Assembly: GCA_026713745.1 (NCBI GenBank)
Contig: JAPONU010000244.1
Location: forward strand, 1-6,387
Source of the DNA: a bacterium
Lineage (GTDB): Bacteria; Actinomycetota; Acidimicrobiia; Acidimicrobiales; CATQHL01
Direction of reading: 5' to 3'
DNA: 6,387 nt
The translations under genes were made by a program, and so were the position numbers. Positions 4,799 to 6,387 of this stretch are shown one piece after another. The notes under the pieces are model-generated. The model was not told the origin of the DNA, did no database searches, and saw only the letters and a program-made list of their open reading frames with translations. Position 1 is the first letter of the stretch. The number at the start of each line of letters is the position of its first letter.

Positions 4799-6387
4799 GT
4801 GACCGTCCTGTCCGAGCAGATCCGTATCGGCATCCAGCGCTGGTTCACCGTCGAAGGCGTGCATCCCTACGACACGGTGGATTGGAGCCGGCGGCGCGCC
4901 CTCATCGCCGGAGCCGGCAACGACGTCGTATTCGAGCAGGCCGGCGTGGAGTTCCCCGCCTCCTGGTCACAGAACGCCGTCAACATCGTCTCCCAGAAGT
5001 ACTTCCGCGGCCGGCTAGGCGGCGAGGACCGGGAGTGGTCGCTGCGCCAGGTCATCGACAGGGTGGCCGGAACCATCAGTCGCTGGGGCGCCGAGGACGG
5101 CTACTTCGCCGACGAGGCCGAGGCGACCGCCTTCGGCGACGAGATGACGCACCTGCTGGTCACCCAGAAGGCGTCCTTCAACTCGCCGGTGTGGTTCAAC
5201 ATCGGCGTTGCGGGTGCCCGGCCGCAGTCCTCGGCCTGCTTCATCCTCTCGGTGGACGACTCCATGGAGTCGATCCTCAACTGGTACACCGAGGAGGGGC
5301 TGATCTTCAAGCGCGGCTCGGGGGCGGGCGTCAACCTCAGCCGCCTCCGCTCGGCTTCCGAGCACCTCTCCGGCGGCGGGCGCCCCAGCGGGCCGGTGAG
5401 TTTCATGCGGGGCGCCGACGCCTCCGCCGGGGCCATCCGTTCGGGGGGCACCACCCGGCGTGCCGCCAAGATGGTCGTCCTCGACGCCGATCACCCCGAC
5501 ATCGTCGAGTTCGTGTGGTGCAAGGCTCGCGAGGAGCGCAAGGCACAGGCACTGAGCGAGGCCGGGTTCGATCTGAGCTTCGACGGGGTCGACAGCACCT
5601 CGCTGCTGTACCAGAACGCCAACAACTCCGTCCGTGTCAGCGACGAGTTCATGGTGGCCGCCCTGGCGGGCCGCGAGTGGGAGTTGACGGCACGCACCAC
5701 CGGCGAGGCCCTCGAGACTGTGGACGCCGCCGACCTGCTGGATCAGATCGCCGTGGCGGCGTGGCAGTGCGCGGACCCGGGCCTGCAGTTCGACACGACC
5801 ATCAACCGCTGGCACACCACTCCGTCGGCTGGGCGCATCAACGCCTCCAACCCCTGTTCGGAGTACCTGCATCTCGACAACTCAGCCTGCAACCTGGCCA
5901 GCCTGAACCTGTTGTCGTTCCTCGGAGCCGACGGGCGCTTCGATGTGACGGCTTTCCGGGCGGCGGTCCGGGTGGTGTTCTGCGCTCAGGAGATCCTGGT
6001 CGGCCGCTCCCACTACCCGACCGCCGCGATCGGCCGCAACGCCGTTGCGTTCCGGCAGCTCGGCCTGGGTTACGCCAACCTCGGCGCCCTGCTCATGACC
6101 ATGGGTCTGCCGTACGACTCGCCGGGCGGTCGGGCGACGGCCGCCGCGGTAACCGCGGTGATGTGCGGTGAGGCGTACCGCACCTCGGCACACATTGCGG
6201 CGCGCCTGGGACCGTTCGAGCAGTACACCGCCAATCGCGCCGACGTGCTGCGGGTCCTGAACATGCACCGGCGAGCCACAGGCGGCATCGACGGCGCCCA
6301 CGTGCCGGAGGAACTGGCCTCCGCGGCGTCGGAGGTCTGGGGCGAGGCGTGCGACCTGGCCGAGGCCGTCGGCGTGCGCAACGCCCA
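4799..6387 (+). CDS. nrdJ: Vitamin B12-dependent (class II) ribonucleoside-diphosphate reductase, 5' part
   Basis: The gene runs off the window; 529 complete codons are present, whereas actinobacterial NrdJ is usually above 900 aa. The enzyme makes deoxyribonucleotides oxygen-independently, using adenosylcobalamin to form a thiyl radical. Visible marks: FEQAGVEFP and NAVNIVSQKYF near the start; ASFNSPVWFN; SSACFILSVDDSMESI with redox Cys147; the RGSGAGVNLSRLRS nucleotide loop; SGPVSFMRGADASAG; and NPCSEY with Asn351, thiyl-radical Cys353 and Glu355. SACNLASLNL follows with redox partner Cys364, 11 residues after Cys353, the same spacing as in Thermotoga NrdJ. GLGYANLGALLM and the helices after it continue the barrel. 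No ATP-cone is seen in the N-terminal region. GTG at 4799 is the start because the next upstream GTG (4791) runs into TGA after three codons and AAGGTGA lies 4 nt before it. nrdJ is divergent from the reductase-like gene. Confidence 0.95.
   Translation, partial: MTVLSEQIRIGIQRWFTVEGVHPYDTVDWSRRRALIAGAGNDVVFEQAGVEFPASWSQNAVNIVSQKYFRGRLGGEDREWSLRQVIDRVAGTISRWGAEDGYFADEAEATAFGDEMTHLLVTQKASFNSPVWFNIGVAGARPQSSACFILSVDDSMESILNWYTEEGLIFKRGSGAGVNLSRLRSASEHLSGGGRPSGPVSFMRGADASAGAIRSGGTTRRAAKMVVLDADHPDIVEFVWCKAREERKAQALSEAGFDLSFDGVDSTSLLYQNANNSVRVSDEFMVAALAGREWELTARTTGEALETVDAADLLDQIAVAAWQCADPGLQFDTTINRWHTTPSAGRINASNPCSEYLHLDNSACNLASLNLLSFLGADGRFDVTAFRAAVRVVFCAQEILVGRSHYPTAAIGRNAVAFRQLGLGYANLGALLMTMGLPYDSPGGRATAAAVTAVMCGEAYRTSAHIAARLGPFEQYTANRADVLRVLNMHRRATGGIDGAHVPEELASAASEVWGEACDLAEAVGVRNA

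Noticed and set aside
4882..6171. Long + strand open frame of 429 codons within nrdJ
   Set aside because: It is the +1 shadow of nrdJ: Arg/Pro/Gly-rich translation without any family motif, while the nrdJ frame shows all catalytic residues.

Overview
This is a 6.4-kb piece of a high-GC chromosome with strong G/C bias at third codon positions. The dapE product is of the high-GC Gram-positive type, nrdJ encodes a class II B12-dependent ribonucleotide reductase, and lexA is the Ser/Lys autoprotease type with a Gram-positive-like winged helix. Together these point to an actinobacterium, possibly a deep-branching class such as Acidimicrobiia; the class is inference. No mobile element, CRISPR array, tRNA or rRNA was seen.

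Left part (1-2590, + strand): a compact lysine/meso-diaminopimelate (DAP) operon of the succinylase branch. It holds the 3' end of a PLP aminotransferase (probable DapC), dapD (tetrahydrodipicolinate N-succinyltransferase) and dapE (succinyl-DAP desuccinylase), with gaps of 9 and 19 nt. The three act in the order DapD, DapC, DapE to supply L,L-DAP for peptidoglycan and lysine. DapD resembles the E. coli-type family, while DapE is of the high-GC Gram-positive type.

Middle part (2568-3780): lexA on the - strand converges on dapE with a 23-bp overlap. Across a roughly 270-bp gap, a small single-pass membrane protein is encoded divergently on the + strand. This is where other Gram-positives carry an SOS-induced division inhibitor or cell-wall hydrolase (YneA, ChiZ), but the protein here has no room for a LysM domain. 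The gap holds two opposed, overlapping sigma70-like promoters, a degenerate LexA-box-like sequence between their elements, and a perfect inverted repeat in the lexA leader. The 3' end of the small gene carries a perfect 15-bp stem that also lies just past the stop of the converging neighbour.

Right part (3765-6387): a RibD C-terminal-domain (pyrimidine reductase-like) gene on the - strand is divergent from nrdJ on the + strand; nrdJ is cut by the window end after 529 codons. Their shared 269-bp gap carries two DnaA-box-like sequences 11 bp apart, a 10-bp direct repeat flanking a hairpin, a weak promoter, and a hairpin that could cover the ribosome-binding site in front of nrdJ. No convincing NrdR boxes, nrdR gene or cobalamin riboswitch were found.

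Most of the window is ordinary housekeeping and SOS/nucleotide metabolism. The parts worth a second look are the two regulatory gaps and the small lexA-divergent membrane protein.
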